Origin: UBA1757 sp045627385 | GTDB taxonomy: Bacteria > Bacteroidota > Bacteroidia > Bacteroidales > UBA1402 | Direction: 5' to 3' | Assembly (NCBI GenBank): GCA_045627385.1 | Contig: JAZQNO010000026.1 | Location: forward strand, 62,001 to 126,000 | DNA length: 64,000 nucleotides | In this document: positions 44,401-52,378 of the stretch, piece after piece | Position numbering within the stretch: position 1 is the first letter of the stretch | Layout: each line of letters starts with the position of its first letter | Position numbers and translations under genes: made by a program | Notes under the pieces: model-generated | Databases searched by the model: none | Told to the model about the DNA's origin: nothing | Seen by the model: only the letters and a program-made list of their open reading frames with translations

Positions 44401-45403
44401 CTGGAATCTGATGCAGCTCGACGAGTCGCGAGGATTCGGCGGCATCCAAAGCTTGGGTCTGGCCAGCAAGTACATTCCCGACGGGAACTGGCATCCCACC
44501 AAATACAACAGTTGCGATGTGCCTCTCGGCTGCATCGATGTGCAGAATGCCAGCGACATCCGCATCGAACGCTGTCGCTTCGAGCATTTAGGCTGCGCCT
44601 CGGCCATCTGTATGACCAATGACGTGAAGGACGCCCGCATCGTGGGCAACGTCTTCATGGACATCTTGGGCAACTCGCTCACACTGGGCCATCCCCAGCA
44701 CTATGAAATCGGCGACGGCGAAGGCCGTTTCGCGCCCGATGTCGAAGGCCTTTGCCAGGACATTCTGGTCAGCAACAACTATGTACGCAATGTCTGCCTC
44801 GATTTCCGTCAGGTTGAGACGATGGTCGCCTTCTTTGTTAAAGACGTCCGTTTCCTCCACAACGACATCCAGTATTGTCCTTACGGAGCCATCTCCTTAG
44901 GTTGGTGGTGGGGCAATGCCAATATTCCCGAATCGACCGTGGCCGGCAACAACGCCGTCAGTTTCAACCGTATCGGCAACACACACCAGTTGCTTTCCGA
45001 CGGCGGCCCCATCTATCTGCTGGGACGTCAGCCCAACTCGGTCATCGAAGGCAACTACATCTTCAAATCGCCGCGCTGCATCTATCCCGACGACGGTTCC
45101 TCGGGCTGGGACATCCATCACAATGTGGTCAACAGCACTTATCAATACTGGTTGCACATCGCCTCTGACCGCGACTACGACATCCGCGTCTGGGACAATC
45201 TGGTCAAAGACAACGCGCTGATCAACGACGGTCTAGGTGTGGAAGTCGTCAATACCGTCAACTTCCGCAACCGCGATTTCAATGACGAAGCCAAGGCCAT
45301 TATGGAAAAGGCGGGCATCGAAGCCTGTTACCAGGACATCGTGCCCGCCAGAGAGCCTGAAATCATGCGCATCGCGCCTGATTTTCAGATAAGCAAATGG
45401 TGA
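41438..45403 (+). CDS. Fused GH2 and GH141-like beta-helix glycosidase, secreted
   Basis: The product of about 1321 residues joins two enzymes. Residues 25 to about 690 form a GH2 unit with a sugar-binding sandwich, an Ig-like domain and a TIM barrel with Glu 419 (FNEIL, acid/base) and Glu 507 (VSEYGAGA, nucleophile). From about 710 to the end it is a right-handed parallel beta-helix. It opens with VTVELTDGTYCLDEPLTL and KPVISGGQTITNW, then LIVNGHRALIAQA, as in GH141-type alpha-L-fucosidase/xylanase proteins. Repeated NN-rich turns (GNVFMDILGNSLTLGHPQHY, IQYCPYGAIS) follow. The open frame also permits a start at 41411 that overlaps the previous stop. I chose 41438 because it begins a clean signal peptide. 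The two activities would act on one side chain. Confidence 0.88.
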   Translation: MKYTAHFLIALSALLLASPLMADERQIIDFNQDWTIKPITQTKKSFVGDPVTLPHTWNPWYLEGTLKYNREMMVYQRFLEYTPDMEGKRLFLYFEGANSVCDLFVNHASVGSHEGGYTACCFEISDYLKKGHNLIEVWVSNAYRSDVLPISGDFNVCGGLHRPCHLIVTDKDCITPLFFASSGVLIHQDEVTAEKASLRIESILSVAQKKDMAIETLVKDAQGKTVASRRAALSELESFEDEMGNVHASLKLEVAKPHLWNGRKDPYLYTVTSSLLRQGETVDQVSQQTGFRYFKVDAEKGFFLNGQYLNLVGCCRHEDVEGKGSALTAEDYERDFELIRELGATAMRLAHYPHAEPMYNLADRDGIILMTEIPLCGPGGYGYTGYLDKVKDNARQQLQELVYQKFNHPSIVFWGIFNEILTNDGSFYQYDDPIPFIKELDTLYHQCDPSRLTTFATCVNQDNYKGCADLIAWNKYFGWYSDGASGAARFFDQAKAGADGKPVGVSEYGAGASIIHHQWPLNKATRPDGRFHPEEAQAVCHEGNWEAFSQRPWLWSKFVWVFADFPSSIRYEGDRDGINDKGLVTRDRSTKKDAFYFYKANWNDEPMVYIASRRFTQRTEALTDVRVYSNLASATLYVNGQNKGAVKKDNLNRMVWNGIQLNPGKNEIIVKGKSGKKILSDTCVWSLEGPQADPVATAEREGKQTVIKANPDNFKKALAQARTAVRKAQNVTVELTDGTYCLDEPLTLDASYSAKPGYELTFKAAEGAKPVISGGQTITNWTKVEGNLYKAPLSCDHKIRTLIVNGHRALIAQASVRTDGMGVSERFEITGEEPWAFGSGWGVEAIRMRPNEQLFCFANPEDVEIVQNKTWTEKILCLKEMVKNDDGSYSAHLQQPLGAILNSMAWAGKIDYWGKFHFRNAKELLDEPNEFYFDRSEQMIYYITDGADANMLDIVAPRSEGLIRLHGSSTSDRVSRVAFEGITFAFDAWNLMQLDESRGFGGIQSLGLASKYIPDGNWHPTKYNSCDVPLGCIDVQNASDIRIERCRFEHLGCASAICMTNDVKDARIVGNVFMDILGNSLTLGHPQHYEIGDGEGRFAPDVEGLCQDILVSNNYVRNVCLDFRQVETMVAFFVKDVRFLHNDIQYCPYGAISLGWWWGNANIPESTVAGNNAVSFNRIGNTHQLLSDGGPIYLLGRQPNSVIEGNYIFKSPRCIYPDDGSSGWDIHHNVVNSTYQYWLHIASDRDYDIRVWDNLVKDNALINDGLGVEVVNTVNFRNRDFNDEAKAIMEKAGIEACYQDIVPAREPEIMRIAPDFQISKW

Positions 45404-46324
45404 TCAGCCGTTGATGACTTCCATCTTGGGATGAGCGAAATTGAATCCCTTCTGCGGCAGTTGTGCGCAGAGAGCGCGGTTCAGATCGAATCTGACAGGC
45501 CAATAATCGGATCCGTCCACCCAAACACGCACCTGAAGCGCGATTGAGCCCACTTCGATAGCTGTCAGAGCGACGAAAGGAGCTTCACCGCCCTTACTCA
45601 TATCTTTCATGATACGGCTGTCGGCAGAAGCCAGTTCGATGATGGTGGCGATGCACTTTTCCACATCGCAGTCAAGCGTCATATGAAGATCAATGTCCAG
45701 ACGGCGGGCTGCCAGTGTGGAGTAGTTGTCGATGTTGCCGTTCGAAAGGGCACCATTGGGGATGACGACTGTGCGATTGTCGGGAGTGACAATCTTGGTG
45801 CTGACGATGCTGACTTCCTTGACCACGCCTGCGTAGCCTTGAGCGTCGATGAAATCACCGGCCTTGAAGGGTTTGAAAATTAGCAGCATGATACCGCCTG
45901 CGAAATTCTGAACGGTTCCGCTCAATGCCATGCCGATAGCCATGCCGCCGGCAGCCAGCAGAGCGGCTAGAGAAGTGGTGTTGACACCCAGAGCACCTAC
46001 TACCAGGATGACCAGCAGCACTGTCAGAGTGATCGTAACCAGAGAACTGACAAATGATGCCAAGGTCCCCTCAGTCTGACGGCGCTTGAACATCGACTTC
46101 AGCAGTTTCTTCACCCATTTAATCAGGAAAGCGCCGACAATGTAGATAGCCAGCGCGGCCAGCACCTTGAGACCGAATTCCAAGGCACTCTTACCCAGTT
46201 GTTCCAAAAAAGCGTTGGGATCGTCCTTGACGCTTTCAATCAGATTTTCAGTGACCATCTTCAGGGAATCGGGTACACTGATTGCCTCCGTAGAGGCAGC
46301 AACTTGTAAAAGAATAGTTTTCAT
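45404..46324 (-). CDS. Small-conductance mechanosensitive channel, MscS family
   Basis: The 306-residue protein is a short MscS-type channel that opens under membrane tension to release solutes. Three membrane helices can be placed at about 47-70, 89-113 and 117-140. The pore helix carries the small-residue pattern LAALLAAGGMAIGMALSG, followed by FAGGIMLLIFKPFKAGDFI, the MscS signature. The C-terminal vestibule includes VVIPNGALSNGNIDNYS. It is the last gene of the parE operon, 12 bp after the dihydrouridine synthase, and its stop abuts that of the opposing GH2 fusion gene with no gap, which may create antisense overlap in the untranslated ends. Confidence 0.94.
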   Translation of the reverse strand: MKTILLQVAASTEAISVPDSLKMVTENLIESVKDDPNAFLEQLGKSALEFGLKVLAALAIYIVGAFLIKWVKKLLKSMFKRRQTEGTLASFVSSLVTITLTVLLVILVVGALGVNTTSLAALLAAGGMAIGMALSGTVQNFAGGIMLLIFKPFKAGDFIDAQGYAGVVKEVSIVSTKIVTPDNRTVVIPNGALSNGNIDNYSTLAARRLDIDLHMTLDCDVEKCIATIIELASADSRIMKDMSKGGEAPFVALTAIEVGSIALQVRVWVDGSDYWPVRFDLNRALCAQLPQKGFNFAHPKMEVING

Positions 46325-46336
46325 ATTTAAATTAAA

Positions 46337-47356
46337 TTAGGGGTTGTCGGGAAATACGGTATCCATGATGGCAAACAGTTCTTCCAGCGTTTCAGCCCGA
46401 AGCATGGCGATACGGGTCTGTCGGAAATCGGGAATGCCCTTGAAAATAGGTGTGGCGGCCAAATGGCGCCTGATATGCAGAATGCCGCGCTTCTCAGCCG
46501 TCTCGGGCGGGTATTTTCCTTGGGCGGCATCCTGTTGACGAATCATTTCCACGCCCTCCAGCACTTCCTGTTTGAGCACACGCAACTTCCAACTGTCTGA
46601 TTCGGTCCAGTGCTCGCCTGTCTCCAGATAGTGCTTCACTTCTTTAAAAAACCAAGGGCGTCCGAAAGTGGCGCGTCCAATCATGACGGCATCCACACCC
46701 GTTTCGTTAAAGCGCTGACGGCAGATTTCAGGGCTAGTGATATCGCCGTTTCCAATGATGGGAATATGCATTCGCGGATTGTTCTTGACAGCTCCGATAA
46801 GACTCCAGTCGGCTTCTCCGGTATACATCTGGCAACGGGTGCGACCGTGGACGGTCAAGGCAGAAATGCCACAATCCTGCAGAGCCTCGGCCACATCGAC
46901 AATGGTCTTGTTTTCGGCATCCCAACCCAGACGGGTCTTGACAGTCACGGGCACCGACACGGCGTCCACCACAGCACGAGTGATTTCCAGCATGCGGGGA
47001 ATGTCTTTCAACAGACCTGCACCGGCACCCTTTCCGGCCACTTTCTTGACCGGACAGCCGAAATTGATGTCGAGAATGTCCGGATGGGCTTCCTCGCACA
47101 AGCGTGCGGCATCGGCCATCACCTGAGGGTCCTTTCCGTATATTTGTATGGCGACCGGGCGCTCCTCATCGGAGATTTTCAATTTGCGGCAAGTGGAATT
47201 GACCAGACGGACCAGCGCGTCGGACGACACGAACTCAGTATAGACCATATCCGCTCCGAAGCGTTTGCACATCATTCGGAAAGCCGGATCTGTGACGTCT
47301 TCCATAGGAGCCAGAAAAACGGCCTCTTTAGGAAACTGAATCGTACCTATCTGCAT
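46337..47356 (-). CDS. tRNA-dihydrouridine synthase, DusB-type
   Basis: The 339-residue flavoenzyme reduces uridines in tRNA D-loops. The N-terminal FLAPMEDVTDPAFR (14-27) and the catalytic cysteine in NFGCPVKKVAGKGAGAGLL (Cys 101) are diagnostic. FMN-binding parts VKTRLGW, TVHGRTR, IGNGDI and VMIGRATFGRPW follow in order. A helical C-terminal tail has HIRRHLAATPIFKGIP. Candidate starts are 47356 (MQIG), 47362 (MTMQ) and a GTG at 47368. I prefer 47356 because it leaves a short gap after the S41 protease gene. The DusB assignment within the Dus family is by overall similarity and is less certain than the family. Confidence 0.94.
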   Translation of the reverse strand: MQIGTIQFPKEAVFLAPMEDVTDPAFRMMCKRFGADMVYTEFVSSDALVRLVNSTCRKLKISDEERPVAIQIYGKDPQVMADAARLCEEAHPDILDINFGCPVKKVAGKGAGAGLLKDIPRMLEITRAVVDAVSVPVTVKTRLGWDAENKTIVDVAEALQDCGISALTVHGRTRCQMYTGEADWSLIGAVKNNPRMHIPIIGNGDITSPEICRQRFNETGVDAVMIGRATFGRPWFFKEVKHYLETGEHWTESDSWKLRVLKQEVLEGVEMIRQQDAAQGKYPPETAEKRGILHIRRHLAATPIFKGIPDFRQTRIAMLRAETLEELFAIMDTVFPDNP

Positions 47357-47368
47357 GGTCATGAGCAC

Positions 47369-48964
47369 TTACTGAAGGCCGTATTGGGCACGGAGCTTGC
47401 GGTCGCCCAAAACGCGGAGAGCCTCCGACAGCGAATCGTTTTCGCCGGCCATCACTTTGTAGTAATCGGCCGTCTTGTATAGGTCGCGGGCTATATAAGC
47501 CTTCGTCTGAAGACGGATGAGCTGCGTGTCGGACTGCCTCATTTCGTCCGTTATCTCACATTTCTCCGACTCGGCCAACGCAAGCATTTCAGCCATCATC
47601 TCATCGCTTACGGCAAACGATTCGACGAACTTGTCATCGGTAGGATACTGCGATTTGAGTTCCTCCCGGTGTTCGTCCACGTAAGTCAGCGTGTAACGGT
47701 TGAGCACGCCACGGTTGATGAGCAGAGAATGCAATCTGCTCACACGGGTGGTGTCGACAGGCACGAACACATCGGGCATGATGCCACCGCCGCCATACAC
47801 GGTGCGCTGTTTCAGCAAAGTGGCATATTTGAGAGAATCAGGGAAATGAATGCTGTCGGCACTCAGCATTTCGCCCCGATTGTAACGTTCGATTAGGTCT
47901 CGGCTGTAGTTTTCCGAACCGCCTTCGTAGGGTTTCTGTATGCAACGGCCCGAAGGCGTGTGATAACGTGAAACCGTCAGTTTCAGAGCCGAACCGTCGC
48001 CCAAAGGCAGCACGCGTTGCACCAGTCCCTTGCCGAAACTGCGGCGGCCGATGACCAGCGCGCGGTCCCAATCTTGCAGGGCGCCCGTGACAATCTCGCT
48101 CGAAGAAGCGGAATACTCGTCGATGAGGACCACCACATTGCCTTTTTCAAACCCGCCTTCAGCGGCGGCGTTGAACTGAGTGCGCTGACTGTGCAGGCCC
48201 TCCGTATAGACGATGCACCTGCCAGCCTCGAGAAATTCGTCAGCCAACTGGATGGCCGATTCCATGTAGCCACCGCCGTTGCTCTGCAAGTCCAGCACCA
48301 ATTGCGTCATCCCTTCTTTCTTGAGTTGGGCCATCGCCTGCTTGAACTCGTCCAAGGTGGTGGCGCCGAAACGGCTCACTTTGATGTAACCGATGTTTTT
48401 GCCGACCATAAAGGAGGCCTCGACCGTGTAAAGAGGTATTTTGTCGCGGACAATGTCGAATTCGATTTCCCGATCCATATGCCGGCGGACAACGCTCACC
48501 CGCACGGTGGTGCCCTTCGGGCCCTTCAGGCGCTTCATCACCTCGTTGCTGCTCATCTTCACGCCGGCGATGTTCTCTCCATCGACTTTCAAAATGCGGT
48601 CACCGGGCTGAAGGCCGACCTTTTCGGACGGGCCTCCGCTGATGACCTCCACCACGAACAGCGTGTCGTTCATCATATTGAAAGAAATGCCGATACCGTC
48701 GAATCCGCCCTGAAGCGGTTCGTTCAAAGCGCGCATTTCTTCCATCGTCATATATTCGCTGTGCGGATCGAGCTTTTCGACCATGGCATCGATGGCCGAT
48801 TCCACCATCTCGTCATAGTCCACCTCATCCACATACAGCGAGCCCATGGCAAAAAGCGCCGTCTGCAACTTGCGTGCCGGAGCCACATAGTCTTGAGCCG
48901 TCAGACCGGTTGGGAGCCACAGGCACAAAGCCGCCAAAAAGACAGTCAGATGAATTCGTTTCAT
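47369..48964 (-). CDS. S41 family C-terminal processing peptidase
   Basis: The 531-residue secreted serine protease has an N-terminal signal peptide (TGLTAQ). The PDZ domain spans about 80-165 (GIGISFNMMND, VGLQPGDRILKVDGENIAG). The protease core follows, with YIKVSRFGATT, LDLQSNGGGYMESA, and the catalytic Ser/Lys pair in DEYSASSSEI and RRSFGKGLVQ. The C-terminal part contains GGGIMPDVFVP, common in Bacteroidota CtpA-like enzymes. It probably cleaves envelope proteins at their C-termini. The ATG overlaps the coaD stop (ATGA), so translation is coupled. Confidence 0.95.
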   Translation of the reverse strand: MKRIHLTVFLAALCLWLPTGLTAQDYVAPARKLQTALFAMGSLYVDEVDYDEMVESAIDAMVEKLDPHSEYMTMEEMRALNEPLQGGFDGIGISFNMMNDTLFVVEVISGGPSEKVGLQPGDRILKVDGENIAGVKMSSNEVMKRLKGPKGTTVRVSVVRRHMDREIEFDIVRDKIPLYTVEASFMVGKNIGYIKVSRFGATTLDEFKQAMAQLKKEGMTQLVLDLQSNGGGYMESAIQLADEFLEAGRCIVYTEGLHSQRTQFNAAAEGGFEKGNVVVLIDEYSASSSEIVTGALQDWDRALVIGRRSFGKGLVQRVLPLGDGSALKLTVSRYHTPSGRCIQKPYEGGSENYSRDLIERYNRGEMLSADSIHFPDSLKYATLLKQRTVYGGGGIMPDVFVPVDTTRVSRLHSLLINRGVLNRYTLTYVDEHREELKSQYPTDDKFVESFAVSDEMMAEMLALAESEKCEITDEMRQSDTQLIRLQTKAYIARDLYKTADYYKVMAGENDSLSEALRVLGDRKLRAQYGLQ

Positions 48965-49422
48965 AGCATTTTGCAAATGGTCTCCGGGACAAAGTCCGAA
49001 ACATCCTTTCCATACGACAGCAACTCGCGCACATATGACGACTGAACGGCCTCCAATTCGGGCTTGCCGGGCAGTATGACCGTTTCCACATCAGGCGCCA
49101 GACGGCCATTGACAGAGGCCAGCGTGCGTTCGTATTCGAAATCGGTCGAGGTGCGGGCGCTGCGCAGCATCGCACGATAGCCCATCTTCCGGGCCAAGTC
49201 CACCGTAAGGCCTTCGTAAACAATCACTTCTACCCTATCATTCCCCTCATAGAGAGCCTCAATCTGAGCCTTTCTTTGGTCTACCGAATAGCGGGCTGTC
49301 TTGGCCGCATTGACACCGATGGCGATGACCACCTTGTCAAACAGATACAATCCTCTGGCCACCACATCGGCGTGGCCCTTGGTGAAAGGATCGAAAGAAC
49401 CGGGAAAAACCGCTGTCCTCAT
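48961..49422 (-). CDS. coaD: Phosphopantetheine adenylyltransferase
   Basis: The 153-residue enzyme transfers AMP to 4'-phosphopantetheine, making dephospho-CoA. The nucleotidyltransferase motif T-x-G-H is TKGH at residues 14-17 in FPGSFDPFTKGH. Substrate-contact segments SARTSTDFEYE and SSYVRELLSYGKDVSDFVP follow at the usual spacing. Open sequence extends to 49473, but the family start is at MRTAVFPG, two bases from the parE stop. The order parE-coaD-S41 protease is common in Bacteroidales and indicates one transcript. Confidence 0.97.
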   Translation of the reverse strand: MRTAVFPGSFDPFTKGHADVVARGLYLFDKVVIAIGVNAAKTARYSVDQRKAQIEALYEGNDRVEVIVYEGLTVDLARKMGYRAMLRSARTSTDFEYERTLASVNGRLAPDVETVILPGKPELEAVQSSYVRELLSYGKDVSDFVPETICKML

Positions 49423-49423
49423 A

Positions 49424-51304
49424 TCAGTAATTCGTTTGCAAATCGATATCTTCCTCCACAACCAGATTTTCAATCATGAAATTCTGGCGTTCATTGGTAT
49501 TCTTGCCCATATAGAACTCCAACAATTCGCTCACGGCGTCTTCCTTGCGCAGTGACACCTGGTCCAGCCGGATATCCTTGCCGATGAAACCTCTGAACTC
49601 ATCGGCGTTGATTTCTCCAAGACCTTTGAATCGGGTGATTTCGGGATTGGGGCCCAACTGCTTGATGGCTCTCAAACGTTCTTCCTCAGTGTAGCAATAG
49701 CGCTGCTCCTTCTTGTTGCGCACACGGAAAAGAGGCGTCTGCAGGATGTAAACGTGACCCTTCTTGATGAGGTCAGGGAAAAACTGCAGGAAAAACGTCA
49801 GCAGCAACAGGCGGATGTGCATGCCGTCCACATCGGCATCGGTCGCAATGATGACCTTGTTGTAGCGGAGGTCGTCCAATCCGTCTTCAATGTTCAAAGC
49901 CGCCTGCAGCAGATTGAATTCCTCATTCTCATACACCACCCTCTTGGTCTTTCCGAAAGTGTTCAGCGGTTTGCCGCGAAGACTGAAAACAGCCTGATAG
50001 TTGACATCGCGGCTTAGGGTAAGCGAGCCGCTGGCCGAATCGCCCTCGGTGATGAAAATGCAGGTATCCTCCAGATTCTCGCCTTTCGAATCGTTGTAAT
50101 GGAAGCGGCAGTCGCGCAACTTGCGGTTGTTCAGATTGGCCTTCTTCGTCACTTCACGGGCCTTCTTGGTGACCACGTCGATGGCCTTGCGTTCCTTCTC
50201 GCTCTGATTGACCTTTTTCAGCATGATGTCGGCCGTCTCGGGATTGCGGTACATGTAGTTGTCCAATTCCTTCTTGAGGAAGTCATTGATGAACTTGTTT
50301 ATCGTAGGACCGTCTTTGCCCATGTCTCGGCTGCCCAGTTTGGTTTTGGTCTGAGATTCGAAAACGGGTTCTTCCACCTTGATGCTGATGGCGGCCACCA
50401 TGCCGTTGCGTATGTCGGCATAGTCATGGTTCTTGTTGAAGAAATCCTTCAGAATATGCGAAACCGATTCGCGGAACACCGTCTGATGGGTGCCGCCGGC
50501 CGTCGTATGCTGACCGTTGACGAAAGAGTAGCACTCTTCGCCATACTGGTTGGTGTGCGTGAAAGCCACTTCGATGTCGTCACCGCTCAGATGGATGATG
50601 GGATACAGGCCGTTGGCCGTCATCTTGTCGTTGAGCAAGTCTTCCAGACCGTTCTTCGAGGTATATTTCTGACCGTTGTAGATGATGGTCAGTCCCGTAT
50701 TCAGATAGACATAGTTTTTGAGCAGTGTCTCGACAAAAGCGTCATTGTAGGCATAATTGACAAACAGTTCGTTGTCAGGGACGAACTCCACCAAGGTGCC
50801 GTTGCCTTCGGTGCTGGTCTCATATGTGAGGTCTTTCGTCAGATTGCCACGTTCGAATTCGGCGTATGCCGTCTCGTTGTCGCGAAAACTCTGCACATGG
50901 AAGAAGGAAGACAGGGCATTGACCGCCTTGATGCCGACACCGTTCAGACCGACCGATTTGTGGAAGGTTTTGGAGTCGTACTTGGCACCTGTATTCATGC
51001 GGGAAGATGCATCGACCAATTTGTTGAGGGGAATGCCGCGGCCAAAGTCGCGAACCGTCACGCGACCGTCGACGATGTCCACCCGAATCTGCTTGCCGCA
51101 ACCCATCATGAATTCGTCAATACTGTTGTCTATCACCTCCTTGAGCAAAACGTAGATACCGTCTTCAGGGGCAGTGCCGTCTCCCAGCCGACCGATGTAC
51201 ATACCCGGACGAAGTCGGATATGTTCGTTCCAAGGCAAGGTCCTGATACTGTCGTCGTCGTAGTTTGTCGGGGCGCTCTGAGGCTTCATTTCCAATTCTT
51301 CCAT
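49424..51304 (-). CDS. parE: DNA topoisomerase IV subunit B
   Basis: The 626-residue GyrB/ParE-type subunit supplies ATP hydrolysis for decatenating chromosomes. The GHKL ATPase domain has EVIDNSIDEF (56-65), DFGRGIP and VGLNGVGIKAVNALS. The transducer domain includes SQTKTKLGSRD. The TOPRIM domain has ITEGDSASG at about 418 and ATDADVDGMHIR at about 486, and the C-terminal KGLGEINADEF is the usual tail contact. The protein is annotated as ParE rather than GyrB because of its short N-terminal extension (MEELEMKPQ) and its Bacteroidales neighbours. Its parC partner is not next to it. The start at 51304 is supported by a promoter box 19 bp upstream. Confidence 0.93.
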   Translation of the reverse strand: MEELEMKPQSAPTNYDDDSIRTLPWNEHIRLRPGMYIGRLGDGTAPEDGIYVLLKEVIDNSIDEFMMGCGKQIRVDIVDGRVTVRDFGRGIPLNKLVDASSRMNTGAKYDSKTFHKSVGLNGVGIKAVNALSSFFHVQSFRDNETAYAEFERGNLTKDLTYETSTEGNGTLVEFVPDNELFVNYAYNDAFVETLLKNYVYLNTGLTIIYNGQKYTSKNGLEDLLNDKMTANGLYPIIHLSGDDIEVAFTHTNQYGEECYSFVNGQHTTAGGTHQTVFRESVSHILKDFFNKNHDYADIRNGMVAAISIKVEEPVFESQTKTKLGSRDMGKDGPTINKFINDFLKKELDNYMYRNPETADIMLKKVNQSEKERKAIDVVTKKAREVTKKANLNNRKLRDCRFHYNDSKGENLEDTCIFITEGDSASGSLTLSRDVNYQAVFSLRGKPLNTFGKTKRVVYENEEFNLLQAALNIEDGLDDLRYNKVIIATDADVDGMHIRLLLLTFFLQFFPDLIKKGHVYILQTPLFRVRNKKEQRYCYTEEERLRAIKQLGPNPEITRFKGLGEINADEFRGFIGKDIRLDQVSLRKEDAVSELLEFYMGKNTNERQNFMIENLVVEEDIDLQTNY

Positions 51305-51322
51305 ACCAAGTGCAATTTGAAA

Positions 51323-51330
51323 CAAAGATA
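51323..51330 (-). promoter_or_regulatory. Probable -7 promoter box for the parE operon
   Basis: Plus-strand CAAAGATA reads TATCTTTG on the minus strand, matching TAnnTTTG, 18 bp before the parE ATG. The -33 element is weak. It follows the terminator of the upstream gene. Confidence 0.5.
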
Positions 51331-51367
51331 ATCATTTTCGGATGAAAACGGGAGGATAATCGGCAAG

Positions 51368-51400
51368 AAAAAAAGGGCCGGCTAACGTTAGCCGGCCCTT
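51368..51400 (-). terminator. Strong rho-independent terminator of the SusCD operon
   Basis: A perfect 28-bp palindrome (51373-51400, two 14-base arms meeting at AACGTT) is followed on the minus strand by seven T residues. It ends the operon that reads from 58028 to 51422 and shields the parE promoter. Confidence 0.9.
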
Positions 51401-51421
51401 CGTGACAAATGTCGGAAATTC

Positions 51422-52330
51422 TTATTTCAGAATCATCTTGCTGACATTGACGGAACCGTCGCTCATGACGTTTCTGACAATGTAGAGACCGCGGTTGCCG
51501 GCCTGAGGAGCGGCAACTTCCTGACCGCTGGGCAGGAAATAACGGCTTGAAACGACTTCAGCACTGCTGTTGACAGTGTTGATGGCAGCAGCCTGGAAGA
51601 GGTTGGCCTGAATACCGTCACCCTTGAGGACGATGGAAGAAACAGCACTGGGGGCAAAGAAGAAACCACCGGCCATCATCTTGGAACCGGCAGCGCCGAC
51701 CAGATACTTGCAACCAGCGAAAGCGGGGAAACAGATAACGCCCGTACCGCTCTGTTTGTAGCTGTCTTCTTCAGCACCGGCAATGACCTCAACCTTCTTG
51801 ATGGATTCGGATACATAGTTGTATTCGCCTTCACCCTTCACTTCGACGGTGATGACGCCCAAGTCGCCGTTGGTCTGCATGGAAGCCTTATAACCGATGG
51901 GCGAGCCTTCTTCGAATACGAAATACTGCTTGTTGGAAGTCATCTTGTTGATGACATAGAGATAACCGTCTACGCTCACTTCAAGCTGGTACGCGGCTCC
52001 GCTGACGGGAGCTACCAAAGTGTTGCAAGGATTGCCGCCATCACCGTCCTTCGGATTGGTAGCACCCTGAGCACCGGAGGTAAGAGCGATTTCGGTTTCA
52101 CCGAAAGAGATGGAGACGAAGTCGTTGGCAGCGGCAGAGTTGGCCTTGTAGGTGTCGTCAAAGGCAGCCTTCATGACCACATTGGTGGACTGAGCCATAA
52201 CGGTACCGGCAGTCAATGCAGTTCCAGCAGAAGTAATACCGGCAGCAGTCGTGTCAATCAGTGCATATTCCTGTGCGGAAACAGCAGCGCAGACCATAAC
52301 AGCAGAAGCAAAAAGTAAAATTTTCTTCAT
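51422..52330 (-). CDS. Secreted protein with T9SS-like C-terminal tail, function unknown
   Basis: The 302-residue protein has a signal peptide ending near VSAQEY and is rich in Ala, Gly and Ser. Short beta segments such as YQLEVSVDGYLYVINKM and a SSIVLKGDGIQANLF strand suggest a compact beta domain. The C-terminus has SRYFLPSGQEVAAPQAG followed by GLYIVR and a final VSKMILK, the kind of tail seen on T9SS-exported proteins in Prevotella-like bacteria. It is the last gene of an operon that begins with SusC and SusD and ends at a strong terminator. It could be a surface-exposed binding protein for the same substrate. No enzyme motif is visible. Confidence 0.75.
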   Translation of the reverse strand: MKKILLFASAVMVCAAVSAQEYALIDTTAAGITSAGTALTAGTVMAQSTNVVMKAAFDDTYKANSAAANDFVSISFGETEIALTSGAQGATNPKDGDGGNPCNTLVAPVSGAAYQLEVSVDGYLYVINKMTSNKQYFVFEEGSPIGYKASMQTNGDLGVITVEVKGEGEYNYVSESIKKVEVIAGAEEDSYKQSGTGVICFPAFAGCKYLVGAAGSKMMAGGFFFAPSAVSSIVLKGDGIQANLFQAAAINTVNSSAEVVSSRYFLPSGQEVAAPQAGNRGLYIVRNVMSDGSVNVSKMILK

Positions 52331-52345
52331 AAGTAATTGGTTTTA

Positions 52346-52368
52346 AAAGGTTAATATAAAGGTTAATA
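52346..52368. repeat. Tandem 11-bp repeat between the secreted protein and small lipoprotein genes
   Basis: AAAGGTTAATA occurs twice, 12 bp apart (52346-52356 and 52358-52368), in the 48-bp gap before the 52330 ATG. It may be chance in A/T-rich sequence or a weak internal promoter (the minus-strand TAACCTTT resembles a -7 box lacking the final G). Confidence 0.45.
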
Positions 52369-52378
52369 AAAAAAGTCC

